The notes below the pieces were generated by a model. It had not been told where the DNA came from, ran no database searches, and saw only the letters and a program-made list of their open reading frames with translations. From Aestuariirhabdus haliotis (GTDB lineage Bacteria > Pseudomonadota > Gammaproteobacteria > Pseudomonadales > Aestuariirhabdaceae): a stretch of 64,000 nucleotides of DNA. Both the position numbers and the translations under genes were made by a program. Shown in pieces: positions 1-8,929 of this stretch (its first letter is position 1; every line of letters begins with the position of its first letter). The DNA is taken from NCBI RefSeq assembly GCF_023509475.1, contig NZ_JAKSDZ010000003.1, positions 186,001 to 250,000 of the forward strand. Reading direction: 5' to 3'.

Positions 1-39
1 CCGAAAGGATAGGCCTTCTTACTTATTCGCAATAATTGT

Positions 40-969
40 CTATACAAGCTTTTCCAGTTCAGGAACAGCTTCAAACAGATCAGCGACAAGACCGTAATCA
101 GCAACCTGGAAAATAGGCGCTTCTTCGTCCTTGTTAATTGCAACAATAACTTTACTGTCTTTCATGCCGGCGAGATGCTGGATAGCACCAGAAATACCCA
201 CAGCAACGTAAAGGTTTGGCGCAACAACCTTACCTGTTTGTCCAACCTGCATGTCATTCGGGACAAAACCAGCATCAACCGCTGCACGAGATGCACCGAC
301 CGCTGCTCCCAGTTTGTCAGCAAGGGTATACAGCAACTCAAAGTTTTCTCCATTGCCCATACCGCGACCGCCCGATACCACGATGTCGGCAGCTGTCAAC
401 TCAGGACGGTCGGACTTGGCCAGCTCTTCGCCGACAAAGCTCGATATGCCCGCATCTTCAACGTTGGCAACCGCTTCAACATTTGCACTTCCACCTTCAG
501 CAGATGCGGCATCAAAACCCGTGGAACGAACCGTGATCACTTTAACCGTAGCACTGGACTGCACGGTAGCGATCGCATTACCTGCATAGATAGGTCGGGC
601 GAAGGTATCCGGGCCTTCAACTCGAATCACTTCAGAGATTTGATCAACATCCAGCAAGGCAGCAACGCGAGGCATGTAATTCTTGCCGCTGGTAGTCGCT
701 GGCGCCAGAATGTGACCGTAGGACTTGCCCAGATCAGCAATCAATAATCCCATATTCTCCGCTAACTGGTGCTCATAAGCAGCATTGTCGGCCACCAATA
801 CCTTGCTGACACCTGCAACTTTAGCGGCCGCTTCTGCGGCACCGCCGCAAGCATTACCGGCAACCAGCACATCGATGTCGCCACCGATTGCCTGAGCTGC
901 AGTTATGGTGTTAAGAGTTGCACCGGCCAGACTGTCATTGGAATGTTCTGCAATTACTAGAATAGCCAT
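40..969 (-). CDS. etfA: Electron transfer flavoprotein alpha subunit
   Basis: This is the FAD-binding large subunit of ETF, the soluble heterodimer that collects electrons from acyl-CoA dehydrogenases and similar flavoenzymes and passes them to ETF-ubiquinone oxidoreductase. The 309-residue length is normal. The C-terminal FAD domain is clear: a GGRGMG segment near residue 200, then [20 protein letters not shown] near 243-262, the family signature. The N-terminal half is the Rossmann-like domain shared with the beta subunit. Its start codon overlaps the etfB stop by one base, so the two are translationally coupled in an etfB-etfA operon. The genes for its redox partner lie divergently upstream. 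Identification is secure. Confidence 0.97.
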   Translation of the reverse strand: MAILVIAEHSNDSLAGATLNTITAAQAIGGDIDVLVAGNACGGAAEAAAKVAGVSKVLVADNAAYEHQLAENMGLLIADLGKSYGHILAPATTSGKNYMPRVAALLDVDQISEVIRVEGPDTFARPIYAGNAIATVQSSATVKVITVRSTGFDAASAEGGSANVEAVANVEDAGISSFVGEELAKSDRPELTAADIVVSGGRGMGNGENFELLYTLADKLGAAVGASRAAVDAGFVPNDMQVGQTGKVVAPNLYVAVGISGAIQHLAGMKDSKVIVAINKDEEAPIFQVADYGLVADLFEAVPELEKLV

Positions 970-1718
970 TAGATCACCTTCGCTTCGTTCTTCAGTTTCT
1001 CAACCAACTCCTCAACGCTGGCTACCTTGATACCAGCTTGACGTTCTGCTGGCGACTCAACTTTCAACGTTGTCACGCTGGATGAGGTTTCAACACCCAA
1101 ATCTGCCGGGGTTTTGGTATCCAGAGGCTTACGCTTGGCTTTCATAATGTTAGGCAAGGAAGCGTAACGAGGCTCGTTCAAACGAAGATCTGTGGTCACA
1201 ATGGCAGGCAAACTCAAGGAGACTGTCTGCAATCCACCATCAATTTCACGGGTAACAGAAACCTTACCGTCAGCAACATTAACTTCGGAAGCAAAGGTAC
1301 CCTGAGGAAGCCCTGCTAACGCACCCAGCATCTGGCCAGTCTGGTTATTGTCGCTATCAATTGCCTGCTTACCAAGAATGATCAGATCAGGCTTTTCCTC
1401 ATCAACAACCGCCTTAAGCAATTTGGCGACACTTAATGAACCCAGGCTTTCATCGGTTTCGACCAGAATGCCACGATCAGCACCCAGCGCAAGCGCAGTA
1501 CGAATCTGCTCCTGGCACTCTTTTCCACCCATGGAAACCGCAACAACCTCAGTGGCAGTTCCGCTCTCTTTCAGGCGAACGGCCTCTTCGACAGCAATTT
1601 CATCAAAGGGGTTCATGGCCATTTTGACGTTGGTTAAATCAACATCTGAATTATCCGCTTTAACACGGACCTTTACGTTGTAATCTATGACTCGCTTTAC
1701 AGCTACAAGAACCTTCAT
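969..1718 (-). CDS. etfB: Electron transfer flavoprotein beta subunit
   Basis: Small subunit of ETF, which binds AMP structurally and carries the recognition loop that docks on dehydrogenases. The 249 residues match the family. Visible landmarks are [14 protein letters not shown] near residues 127-140 (nucleotide-binding loop) and the beta-subunit signature region with [15 protein letters not shown] near 184-198, which contains the conserved leucine anchor. The start is an ATG preceded by GAGGA at a normal distance. It is the first gene of the etfBA pair and is divergent from the ETF-QO gene, so the roughly 370-base gap must hold both promoters. Confidence 0.97.
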   Translation of the reverse strand: MKVLVAVKRVIDYNVKVRVKADNSDVDLTNVKMAMNPFDEIAVEEAVRLKESGTATEVVAVSMGGKECQEQIRTALALGADRGILVETDESLGSLSVAKLLKAVVDEEKPDLIILGKQAIDSDNNQTGQMLGALAGLPQGTFASEVNVADGKVSVTREIDGGLQTVSLSLPAIVTTDLRLNEPRYASLPNIMKAKRKPLDTKTPADLGVETSSSVTTLKVESPAERQAGIKVASVEELVEKLKNEAKVI

Positions 1719-1835
1719 GGAATCCTCGTATGATGTCCGTTTATAGTAATATCCACCAGGAACAGGTCACCGGCGGCTCGTTGTATCTTCATTGGCGATA
1801 ATGCATGCCGTGAAGACGGGGTTTTTAAGTGGGCG

Positions 1836-1887
1836 GTATCTTGAACCCATCCCTATAGCAGGTCAAGGGATGCGCCCTTCAAGATAC
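1836..1887. repeat. Interrupted inverted repeat in the etfB / ETF-QO intergenic region
   Basis: Two perfect 10-base arms, GTATCTTGAA (1836-1845) and TTCAAGATAC (1878-1887), enclose a second 6-base pair of arms, CATCCC (1848-1853) and GGGATG (1867-1872). As RNA it would make a long bulged hairpin, and as DNA it could be an operator. It lies between the two divergent genes, about 200 bases from the ETF-QO start. There is no T-run on either side, so it does not look like a terminator. Function unknown. Confidence 0.5.
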
Positions 1888-1982
1888 GGTTATTCATACC
1901 AACCGAATATCTCCACCCGGTGCAATGATTCAAAAATCATGCTGCTTGAACTCGAAAACAGACCCCTTTCGAAACAACCAGT

Positions 1983-2011
1983 TAGACAATATTAAAACAA
2001 CTGTTTAAAAT
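1983..2011 (+). promoter_or_regulatory. Candidate ETF-QO promoter with PsrA-like operator in the spacer
   Basis: A -35-like TAGACA (1983-1988) and a -10-like TAAAAT (2006-2011) are separated by exactly 17 bases. The spacer holds AAAC-AACT-GTTT (1995-2006), extended as a near palindrome from 1992 to 2009. The PsrA fatty-acid-responsive repressor of Pseudomonas binds AAAC-N2-4-GTTT flanked by G/C, and is reported to act on beta-oxidation and ETF genes. Here the flanks are A/T. An operator between -35 and -10 fits repression. PsrA control is inference. Confidence 0.5.
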
Positions 2012-2088
2012 CCAGCAAGCATCTTTTGGGAGTCCAGTCCAATATTGGCTCCAAATAACAACATAAAATACCCTTGAGGAGATACAGC

Positions 2089-3741
2089 GTGGAACGAGAA
2101 TCGATGGAGTTTGACGTCGTCATCGTCGGAGCCGGACCTTCTGGCCTGTCAGCCGCTTGCCGTCTTATGCAACAAGCTCAGGAAGCCGGAAGTGAGCTCA
2201 CCGTATGTGTGGTGGAAAAAGGCTCTGAGGTTGGTGCCCATATCTTGTCTGGCGCTGTAATCGAGCCGACTGCCCTGAATGAGTTATTTCCAAACTGGAA
2301 GGAACTGGGTGCACCTCTCAACACACCCGTCTCAGGCGACGAAATCTTTGTGCTTAAAAATCAGGAAAAAGCACAAAAAGTGCCCAACTTTTTCGCTCCT
2401 AAAACCATGCACAACGAGGGTAACTACATTGTTAGCCTGGGCAATGTCTGCCGCTGGTTGGGCGAGCAAGCCGAATCCCTTGGAGTAGAGATATTCCCCG
2501 GCTTCTCCGCATCCGAAGTGCTTTTCAATGAAGATGGCAGTGTCAAGGGTATCGCCACAGGCGATATGGGTATCGGAGAGGATGGCAGCCAGAAAGACAG
2601 CTATATGCCTGGCATGGAGCTGCATGCAAAGTACACCTTGTTCTCAGAAGGTTGCCGAGGCCACCTGGGCAAACAACTGATCGCTCATTTCAACCTTGAT
2701 AAAGACGCAGAACCCCAACATTACGGCATTGGCATCAAGGAACTCTGGGATATTGATCCAGATAAACACCAACAAGGACTGGTCGTTCATACTGCCGGTT
2801 GGCCACTCGATGAAAGCGGCACCAAAGGCGGCGGCTTCCTTTACCACATCGAAAACAACCAGGTCGCGCTCGGTTTAATAACCGATTTGTGCTACAGCAA
2901 TCCTCATCTGAGCCCCTTCGATGAAATGCAGCGCTACAAGCAAAATCCGGTTATCAAGCAATACCTGGAAGGCGGAAAGCGAGTTTCCTATGGTGCCAGA
3001 GCAATTGCCAAAGGTGGTCCGCAGTCTTTACCCAAAATGAACTTCCCGGGCGGGCTCCTGCTTGGTTGTGATGCAGGCACCCTGAACTTTGCCAAGATTA
3101 AGGGCACCCACACGGCGATGAAATCCGGAATGGTTGCTGCCGAAGAGGTCTTTAAAAGCATCCAGAACGGAAGTCAGGGCGGTGAAGACCTGGAAAGCTA
3201 TCAATCCGCTTTCGAGGCATCCTGGGCTTACAAAGAGCTGTATCAGCAGCGTAACTTTGGTCCGGCGATGCATAAATTCGGTAATATTCTGGGTGGTGCT
3301 TTTGCCTTTATCGATCTCAATATTTTCAACGGTAAACTGCCCTTTACTATGCAAGATCGTACACCGGATCATGCCACCCTCAAACCGGCCAGCGAATGCC
3401 CTGAAATTCACTACCCCAAGCCAGACGGCGTCATCAGCTTTGACAAACTAAGCTCTGTATTCCTGTCCAATACCAATCACGAGGAAGACCAACCCTGTCA
3501 CCTTCAATTGGCTGACGACAGCATTCCTCTTGGAAGCAATCTGGCGCAATTTAACGAGCCGGCTCAGCGTTATTGTCCTGCCGGGGTCTATGAGATCGTG
3601 GAAGACGAAGAAGGCAAGCGATTCCAGATCAACTCCCAGAACTGCGTTCACTGTAAAACCTGTGATATTAAAGATCCTGAACAGAACATCACCTGGGTCA
3701 CACCAGAAGGGGCTGGCGGGCCAAATTACCCCAACATGTAA
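2089..3741 (+). CDS. Electron transfer flavoprotein-ubiquinone oxidoreductase
   Basis: ETF-QO is a monotopic inner-membrane flavoprotein with one 4Fe-4S cluster that reoxidises ETF and reduces ubiquinone, completing the fatty-acid and amino-acid dehydrogenase electron route. The N-terminus has the FAD dinucleotide fold (VIVGAGPSGLSAACRL near residue 10). The C-terminus has a ferredoxin-like domain with YCPAGVYE followed by NCVHCKTCDI and the typical PEGAGGPNYPNM tail. I place the start at the GTG at 2089, because GAGGAG at 2076-2081 lies seven bases upstream. An in-frame TTG at 2074 would overlap that ribosome site, and an ATG at 2104 is a weaker alternative. It is divergent from etfBA. Confidence 0.96.
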   Translation: MERESMEFDVVIVGAGPSGLSAACRLMQQAQEAGSELTVCVVEKGSEVGAHILSGAVIEPTALNELFPNWKELGAPLNTPVSGDEIFVLKNQEKAQKVPNFFAPKTMHNEGNYIVSLGNVCRWLGEQAESLGVEIFPGFSASEVLFNEDGSVKGIATGDMGIGEDGSQKDSYMPGMELHAKYTLFSEGCRGHLGKQLIAHFNLDKDAEPQHYGIGIKELWDIDPDKHQQGLVVHTAGWPLDESGTKGGGFLYHIENNQVALGLITDLCYSNPHLSPFDEMQRYKQNPVIKQYLEGGKRVSYGARAIAKGGPQSLPKMNFPGGLLLGCDAGTLNFAKIKGTHTAMKSGMVAAEEVFKSIQNGSQGGEDLESYQSAFEASWAYKELYQQRNFGPAMHKFGNILGGAFAFIDLNIFNGKLPFTMQDRTPDHATLKPASECPEIHYPKPDGVISFDKLSSVFLSNTNHEEDQPCHLQLADDSIPLGSNLAQFNEPAQRYCPAGVYEIVEDEEGKRFQINSQNCVHCKTCDIKDPEQNITWVTPEGAGGPNYPNM

Positions 3742-3765
3742 CATGGGGGCTTGGCTATGATCGAT

Positions 3766-3792
3766 AAAAAAGGGGCTATTAGCCCCTTTTTT
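3766..3792 (+). terminator. Rho-independent terminator after ETF-QO
   Basis: GGGGCTA-TT-AGCCCC stem flanked by an A-run on the left and six T on the right. The symmetrical flanks extend the stem. It sits 25 bases after the ETF-QO stop codon. Confidence 0.9.
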
Positions 3793-3872
3793 ATGCAACG
3801 CCAGCTTCTCACAGTTGCCTGCTGCTTCATTCTTGAGCAAAATAAACCTACCCCACCTTCAGGAGTAGTCGT

Positions 3873-4337
3873 TTGGAAATTGATGAGGAAGTCTGCCAGC
3901 TGGCAAAGGTTCCAATGTTTTCCAAGCTGGATAAGTCGAAGCTACGTTTAATAGCCTTTACCAGCGAGGCCCTTCATTATCAACCTGGTGAAATCCTTTT
4001 TAAAAAAGGAGAACCGGCCGATAGCGCTTTTGTCGTACTCTCCGGCGAAGTAGAAGTATTGGCCGATACCCATGGTGAAGATCTTGTTGCCGCCGTACGT
4101 GGGGCTAATTCTTTGATTGGGGAAATGGCCGTCATTACCACCGACCCAAGGTCCGCAACCTTGCGCGCACGAGATGATGTTGAAGTATTGCGTATTGGGG
4201 ATGATGTCTTTATCAAACTGTTAACCGAAAATCCCGAAGTTTCCCTGGATGTGATGCGCCAATTAAGTAGCAAACTGGCCGAATCACAAACCGCTTATGA
4301 AACTCTGCAAGATAAGCTTCGTGCTTCTGGCGGTTAG
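3873..4337 (+). CDS. Stand-alone cyclic nucleotide-binding domain protein
   Basis: A 154-residue protein that is essentially one cNMP-binding domain of the CRP/PKA type. The beta-barrel start is at YQPGEILFKKGE (about 33-44). The phosphate-binding cassette is LIGEMAV followed by DPRSATLRA (about 82-105), with the conserved Glu and Arg that contact ribose and phosphate. There is no helix-turn-helix after it, only a short C-terminal helical tail, so it is not a transcription factor by itself. It is probably a sensor that acts through protein contacts. The start is the TTG at 3873, with AGGAG at 3861-3865 placed correctly. It precedes an HD-domain gene by seven bases and lies close to a nucleotide cyclase gene. 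The true ligand is not known. Confidence 0.85.
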   Translation: MEIDEEVCQLAKVPMFSKLDKSKLRLIAFTSEALHYQPGEILFKKGEPADSAFVVLSGEVEVLADTHGEDLVAAVRGANSLIGEMAVITTDPRSATLRARDDVEVLRIGDDVFIKLLTENPEVSLDVMRQLSSKLAESQTAYETLQDKLRASGG

Positions 4338-4344
4338 AAACACA

Positions 4345-4968
4345 ATGGATCAAAAGCGCTTCATCAAACTTTGGCAGGACCTGCTTGCCAACAGCTCGGC
4401 AACACCGGCTGAGAAAGCCTGGCTTAAAATCACTGAATACTATTCGCTTAAAGATCGCTTTTATCATACCGGCGACCATATCTGCTTTTGCCTCACACAA
4501 CTCGACCAGGTCATAGGAGAGCTTGATAACGCTCAGGAAGTCGAGATGGCACTCTGGTTTCACGATGTTATCTACCAAATGGGCAGCGATTCGAACGAGG
4601 CCGACAGTGCGACGCTCTTTTGCCAGCTGATTGGCAAAAACTCAGCACTGACTGGAGTCAGGAAGCGGGTATCTCAACTTATTATGGACACTACCCATGA
4701 TACTGAGCCGCAGACAAAAGACGGCTGTTATCTTGCAGACATTGATATCTCTTCTCTCGGTCTACCTTGGGAGGAATTCTTAAAGGACAGTGACAATGTG
4801 CGAAAGGAAAGTCCTCACCTGGATGATCCTGCATATCGCTCTGGCCAACGTCGGTTCTTTGAAAGCCTGCTGAGCAAATCTTCCATTTTTTATACAGACT
4901 ATTTCTACCAGCGATACGAGCTACAAGCTCGTGACAACCTGAGCAAACTCCTTGAGCAGCCCGTTTAA
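4345..4968 (+). CDS. HD-superfamily metal-dependent phosphohydrolase-like protein
   Basis: A 207-residue protein resembling the COG4339 group of predicted HD phosphohydrolases. Likely metal ligands are visible in order: HTGDH near residue 41, FHD near 72-74, THD near 116-118 and the LADIDIS segment near 130-136. The substrate is not known for this group, and no cyclase or phosphodiesterase signature beyond HD is present. The ATG at 4345 comes just after the stop of the cyclic-nucleotide-binding gene, so the two are probably co-transcribed. An upstream in-frame ATG at 4297 lies inside that gene and is less likely. The operon faces the cyclase gene tail to tail, which suggests but does not show a shared nucleotide-signalling role. 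Confidence 0.75.
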   Translation: MDQKRFIKLWQDLLANSSATPAEKAWLKITEYYSLKDRFYHTGDHICFCLTQLDQVIGELDNAQEVEMALWFHDVIYQMGSDSNEADSATLFCQLIGKNSALTGVRKRVSQLIMDTTHDTEPQTKDGCYLADIDISSLGLPWEEFLKDSDNVRKESPHLDDPAYRSGQRRFFESLLSKSSIFYTDYFYQRYELQARDNLSKLLEQPV

Positions 4969-5009
4969 TCCTGTATTTTCCGGACAAAGCCTCCCGATCA
5001 CTGCATGCG

Positions 5010-6401
5010 CTAGGCATCTACCGTGTATAAGCGGGTGATTTTACTTCTACCACGTATCATCACCTCGCCAACCTCCCTGAACGCAAATACATCTCCAGCC
5101 TGAACTCTGCATTCTTCGGAGATTAAAATACAGGTGCCATATTCCTTGTTGAGCTGCTCAAGTCGTGCCGCCATATTGACCGCATCACCGTGCACCGTAT
5201 AGCTTAAACGCTCACTCGTACCCACAAGACCACCAACCACCTTACCGGTATTAATTCCGATACGAGTGACAAAATCGGGATCATGATCTCGAAGCAGCGC
5301 CTGTATTTTAAGCGCAGCGTGAATGGCGTTCACCGCATGCTGCTGATTGGAAATGGGCATGTTAAACGATGCCAGAACCGCATCCCCCTGAAACTGGTTG
5401 ATTGTGCCTCCCCAATCGACAATTGGCCCTGATAGCACACTAAAATAACGATTCAGCCGCTGAATCAGATGTTCTGGGTCGGTCTTTTCACTTAATGAGG
5501 TGAAACCCTCAATATCGGTAAACAAAATGGTCGCCTCCCCCACCTTGCCAGCACCAAACTCCAGCTCCGGTGCATCCAGAGAGACTTGGCGAGCTACCTC
5601 AGCAGGGACAAACCGGGCGAGATCATTGGCTATCTTGGTTTCAACAACCGCTTCTACCAACAAGCCTCTTGCCCGGGTGATTGCCAGGGCAAGAATAGAG
5701 GTAACAAGCACCATAACGATCATTTTATCGAACTCCGCGCCTAACAAAACCGAATTTGAGGTTAGGTAGTTAACATAATCACGGGTCAGAGGCATCTCGC
5801 CATCGTCGGTGTATAGAACATAGAGCACCATCAACATCCAGCCAACAACGGCACAAAAACCGGCAAAAAGCACATAGCGAGCTTCAAAGCGTAACGCCCT
5901 GATAGCAATAAAAATGAATACATACAACAGGGTCGGAGCCTTCAGATAAAAGGCAGGAGGCTGCTGATATTGCATATGAAAGCTCCAAATCAACCCATAC
6001 AACAGAGTGAAATTCAGAACGATTGCACTATAGGAACGCCAGCTTAACAAGCGCTCTGAGTACGCCTGAAACAACCCCCCAATCGCTACTAAAAAATACA
6101 AACCAAGAGCCCAGGGAACCGGTTCATTACCCACTGCAAGCAAAAGCTGGCTTGGCAAACTGGAATCAAGATTGAAAGCCAGATCAGGTGCAACAAAGGT
6201 TTTGGGGGTTAGGGAGTACAACAGCAGGAAAGTAACCACAACGGCCAGTTCAACCCAGGCAATTAAACGCTCACTACCCTGTTGCTGGCGCAGAATCGCT
6301 CCTCTCACTCTTGAGCTGCTCAAAATTTCGCCTGCGCGTTCATTCGGCTGCGTACTGGATAACCGGTATAAAAGGTCTCGACCTCTTTGAATAACACTCA
6401 T
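5010..6401 (-). CDS. Membrane-bound class III nucleotide cyclase
   Basis: A 463-residue protein with about six or seven hydrophobic segments between residues 45 and 245, then a cytoplasmic class III cyclase domain (about 265-460). The cyclase motifs are FTDIEGFTSL, holding the first metal Asp; INQFQGDAVLASF, holding the second metal Asp; and YTVHGDAVNMAARLE, with the transition-state Asn and Arg. The position usually held by the adenine-recognising Lys (as in DKFIGD) is Gln here, paired with Thr in YTVHG. Adenylate cyclase activity is therefore likely but specificity is uncertain. The N-terminal membrane region may sense a signal and is of no family I can name. It lies divergent from the first glycosyltransferase gene of the glycan cluster. 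Confidence 0.85.
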   Translation of the reverse strand: MSVIQRGRDLLYRLSSTQPNERAGEILSSSRVRGAILRQQQGSERLIAWVELAVVVTFLLLYSLTPKTFVAPDLAFNLDSSLPSQLLLAVGNEPVPWALGLYFLVAIGGLFQAYSERLLSWRSYSAIVLNFTLLYGLIWSFHMQYQQPPAFYLKAPTLLYVFIFIAIRALRFEARYVLFAGFCAVVGWMLMVLYVLYTDDGEMPLTRDYVNYLTSNSVLLGAEFDKMIVMVLVTSILALAITRARGLLVEAVVETKIANDLARFVPAEVARQVSLDAPELEFGAGKVGEATILFTDIEGFTSLSEKTDPEHLIQRLNRYFSVLSGPIVDWGGTINQFQGDAVLASFNMPISNQQHAVNAIHAALKIQALLRDHDPDFVTRIGINTGKVVGGLVGTSERLSYTVHGDAVNMAARLEQLNKEYGTCILISEECRVQAGDVFAFREVGEVMIRGRSKITRLYTVDA

Positions 6402-6557
6402 CCCTTAGCTGGCCATCCTGTCATTATTTACTGTTTGACACATAGAACCCGACCTCGGTCTATTTCTTTCCCGACAAGAGTACAATTTGGCGGTCTACTG
6501 ACTTATAGTAGCAACCCTGCGACCGATCTAGCCGTTTGCCCATCAGTTGAAGGAACC

Positions 6558-7778
6558 ATGACGCAGCTTACTAAACCCGACGCCCGGGTACTGATCTACA
6601 GCCACGATAGCTATGGCCTGGGTCACCTGAGGCGATGTCATACCATTGCCCACGCCTTGGTCAGACATTACAAATCCATATCCGTTCTTATTCTGACAGG
6701 CTCCCCGATCATCGGGCGCTTTGATTTTCGTGCGCGGGTAGATTTTGTCCGTATTCCTGGGGTGATCAAGCTCTACGATGGCGATTACACCAGTCTTGGC
6801 TTACACATAGACCTGTCACACACCATGGCCATTCGCGAGTCGATTATTTATAACACGGCGTTGAGCTTCTCACCGGATATCTTTCTGGTCGATAAAGAAC
6901 CCCTTGGGTTAAAGGGTGAAGTCAAGCATACCTTAAAGATGCTGAAAGCCTTGGGTACCACTAACATCCTGGGTCTCAGAGATGTCATGGATGAGGCCAG
7001 TGCGCTCGATCGTGAATGGTCAGATAAGGGGATACCACCCCATATAGACCCGCTATTTGATCAAATATGGGTCTACGGACCCGAGTCCATGGGTAACCCT
7101 CTCGAAGGCGTCTCTCTACCAGACCCAATAGACCATAAAGTACATTTCACCGGGTACCTCAATCGTCGATTGCCCAAGGCTGCGATTAACCAACCCCTTC
7201 CCCTCGAGCAGCCTTATTTGCTGGTTACTACCGGCGGCGGTGGAGATGGCGTCGACCTCGTTGACTGGGTTCTCAGGGCCTATGAAGCAGCAGAAAACCG
7301 GCTTCCCTTGCCCGCACTAATCGTACTGGGCCCCTTTATGCCCAGCGAACAACGGGAGGCCTTCGCAGAGCGTGCGTCTCAATTGCAACGCGTTAAGGTT
7401 ATTACCTTTAACAATCATCTCGAGGGCCTGATTGCCAAGGCCTCCGCCGTGGTTTCAATGGGTGGATACAACACCTTTTGTGAAATTCTGTCGTTCAATA
7501 AACCAACCATCATTGTTCCGCGAAAGACGCCTCGACTGGAGCAATATATACGAGCAAGCAAAGCCAGCGCTCGATATCTGATTCAGATGGTCGATCCGGA
7601 TGACCTTCAGGATACGTCCCGTATGGTGAATGCGCTGATTGAACTCGAGCAAGCCCCTACTCCATCCGAGGCTAAGGCTGATGAGATGCTGGGCGGTATC
7701 GAAAATGTCGCATCCAGGGTTTATCAAATCATGTGTGAACGAGGTCATGACCTACAGCCAAACCAACCCGAAGAATGA
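6558..7778 (+). CDS. MurG-like (GT28-type) glycosyltransferase, glycan cluster
   Basis: Predicted GT-B glycosyltransferase of 406 residues. The N-terminal half starts with a Rossmann strand and the loop HDSYGLGHLRRC (about residues 14-25). The C-terminal half has the donor-binding features of MurG-like enzymes: TTGGGGDG, then GGYNTFCEIL followed by PRKTPRLEQ. No membrane segment is evident. I chose the ATG at 6558, preceded by GAAGGA, over in-frame codons further upstream that would begin inside the cyclase promoter region. It overlaps the next glycosyltransferase gene by four bases, and that gene is a distant relative (shared GxGHxxR and GYNT motifs). Sugar and acceptor are unknown. Confidence 0.8.
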   Translation: MTQLTKPDARVLIYSHDSYGLGHLRRCHTIAHALVRHYKSISVLILTGSPIIGRFDFRARVDFVRIPGVIKLYDGDYTSLGLHIDLSHTMAIRESIIYNTALSFSPDIFLVDKEPLGLKGEVKHTLKMLKALGTTNILGLRDVMDEASALDREWSDKGIPPHIDPLFDQIWVYGPESMGNPLEGVSLPDPIDHKVHFTGYLNRRLPKAAINQPLPLEQPYLLVTTGGGGDGVDLVDWVLRAYEAAENRLPLPALIVLGPFMPSEQREAFAERASQLQRVKVITFNNHLEGLIAKASAVVSMGGYNTFCEILSFNKPTIIVPRKTPRLEQYIRASKASARYLIQMVDPDDLQDTSRMVNALIELEQAPTPSEAKADEMLGGIENVASRVYQIMCERGHDLQPNQPEE

Positions 7779-8929
7779 AGGCTTTGAAACCCCGCGTACT
7801 CTTTTACGTACAGCACTTACTCGGCATAGGGCACATCAAACGCGCAGCCCTGCTTAGCAAAGCACTTATCAGGGCTGGCTTTGATCTTCATCTGGTACAG
7901 GGTGGCGCCCCTTCGCCCATTCATTTCGAAGGTGCCCATGTCCATCAGTTGCCACCAATCACTTGTCAAAATGGGGATTTCTCATCGCTGGTCGATGGAA
8001 ACGGTCGATCTGTTGATGACGGTTATAAAGCGTGGCGCAAGGATCAACTACTAGCCCTTTACCAAACTCTGCGACCGGACCTGGTTCTTATCGAACTGTA
8101 CCCTTTTGGCCGCAGGCAGTTTCGTTTCGAGCTTATACCTTTGCTTGAGCTTGCTCATCAGCAAGCAACGCCGACCGTCTGCTCACTCAGGGATATTCTG
8201 GTTAAGAAAAGCGCAAACAAGCGATCGCGCGCTGAAGAAAGCGCTGAGTTGATTAACCACTATTTTGATAAGGTTCTGGTACATAGCGACCCTAACCTGG
8301 TACGTCTCGAGGACAGTTTTCCCTGCACCGAGATGATCAACAATCCTATTTACTACACAGGGTATATCGCAGAAAAGCTTGCTAATTCGGAGCAGACTAC
8401 TCGCCATGGAGTCGTCATCTCCGTTGGTGGCGGCGCCGTTGGCTATGAATTACTTCACAAGGTTATGCAGTGCAAAAGTTCGACCAGACTGGCCAATGCG
8501 AACTGGAGGTGTATAACCGGACCTGGGCTTAGCTCGGCTCGCTTTACGGAGTTACAGCGAATGGGTAGCGAGAACGGCATATTGGTTGAGCGTTTCCGGG
8601 ATGATTTCGTTTGCTTGTTGGCACAAAGCCAACTGTCGATATCCCAGGCAGGATACAACACTACTATGGATATCCTGGCGACCCGAACGCCTGCGCTAGT
8701 AGTACCCTACAGTAACGGTGGAGAAACCGAACAACTCCAGCGCAGCCATATTTTGCAGCAGCGAGGTTATCTGCACCTTCTTCATGAAGATAAGCTCAAT
8801 GAAGCACATCTTGTGTCCGCGATTAACCAAGCCGCTCTGCAATCATTCCCTGAGATTGATATTGACCTCAATGGTGCCCAACAAAGCGCCGACTACCTTT
8901 TCGAAAGTATAACAAGGCCGACCCGATGA
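7775..8929 (+). CDS. Second MurG-like glycosyltransferase, glycan cluster
   Basis: A 384-residue GT-B protein paralogous in design to its upstream neighbour: VQHLLGIGHIKRA at the N-terminus, VISVGGGAVG in the middle, and QAGYNTTMDIL with PYSNGGETEQ in the donor site near residues 290-320. Four-base overlaps at both ends (with the preceding glycosyltransferase and the following deacetylase-like gene) show tight translational coupling. It probably adds a sugar at a consecutive step of the same pathway. The substrate cannot be read from the sequence. Confidence 0.8.
   Translation: MKALKPRVLFYVQHLLGIGHIKRAALLSKALIRAGFDLHLVQGGAPSPIHFEGAHVHQLPPITCQNGDFSSLVDGNGRSVDDGYKAWRKDQLLALYQTLRPDLVLIELYPFGRRQFRFELIPLLELAHQQATPTVCSLRDILVKKSANKRSRAEESAELINHYFDKVLVHSDPNLVRLEDSFPCTEMINNPIYYTGYIAEKLANSEQTTRHGVVISVGGGAVGYELLHKVMQCKSSTRLANANWRCITGPGLSSARFTELQRMGSENGILVERFRDDFVCLLAQSQLSISQAGYNTTMDILATRTPALVVPYSNGGETEQLQRSHILQQRGYLHLLHEDKLNEAHLVSAINQAALQSFPEIDIDLNGAQQSADYLFESITRPTR

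Noticed and set aside
1792-1995. Possible 67-codon open frame on the plus strand
   Set aside because: It lies across the inverted repeat and the ETF-QO promoter region, has no ribosome site and a random-looking translation.
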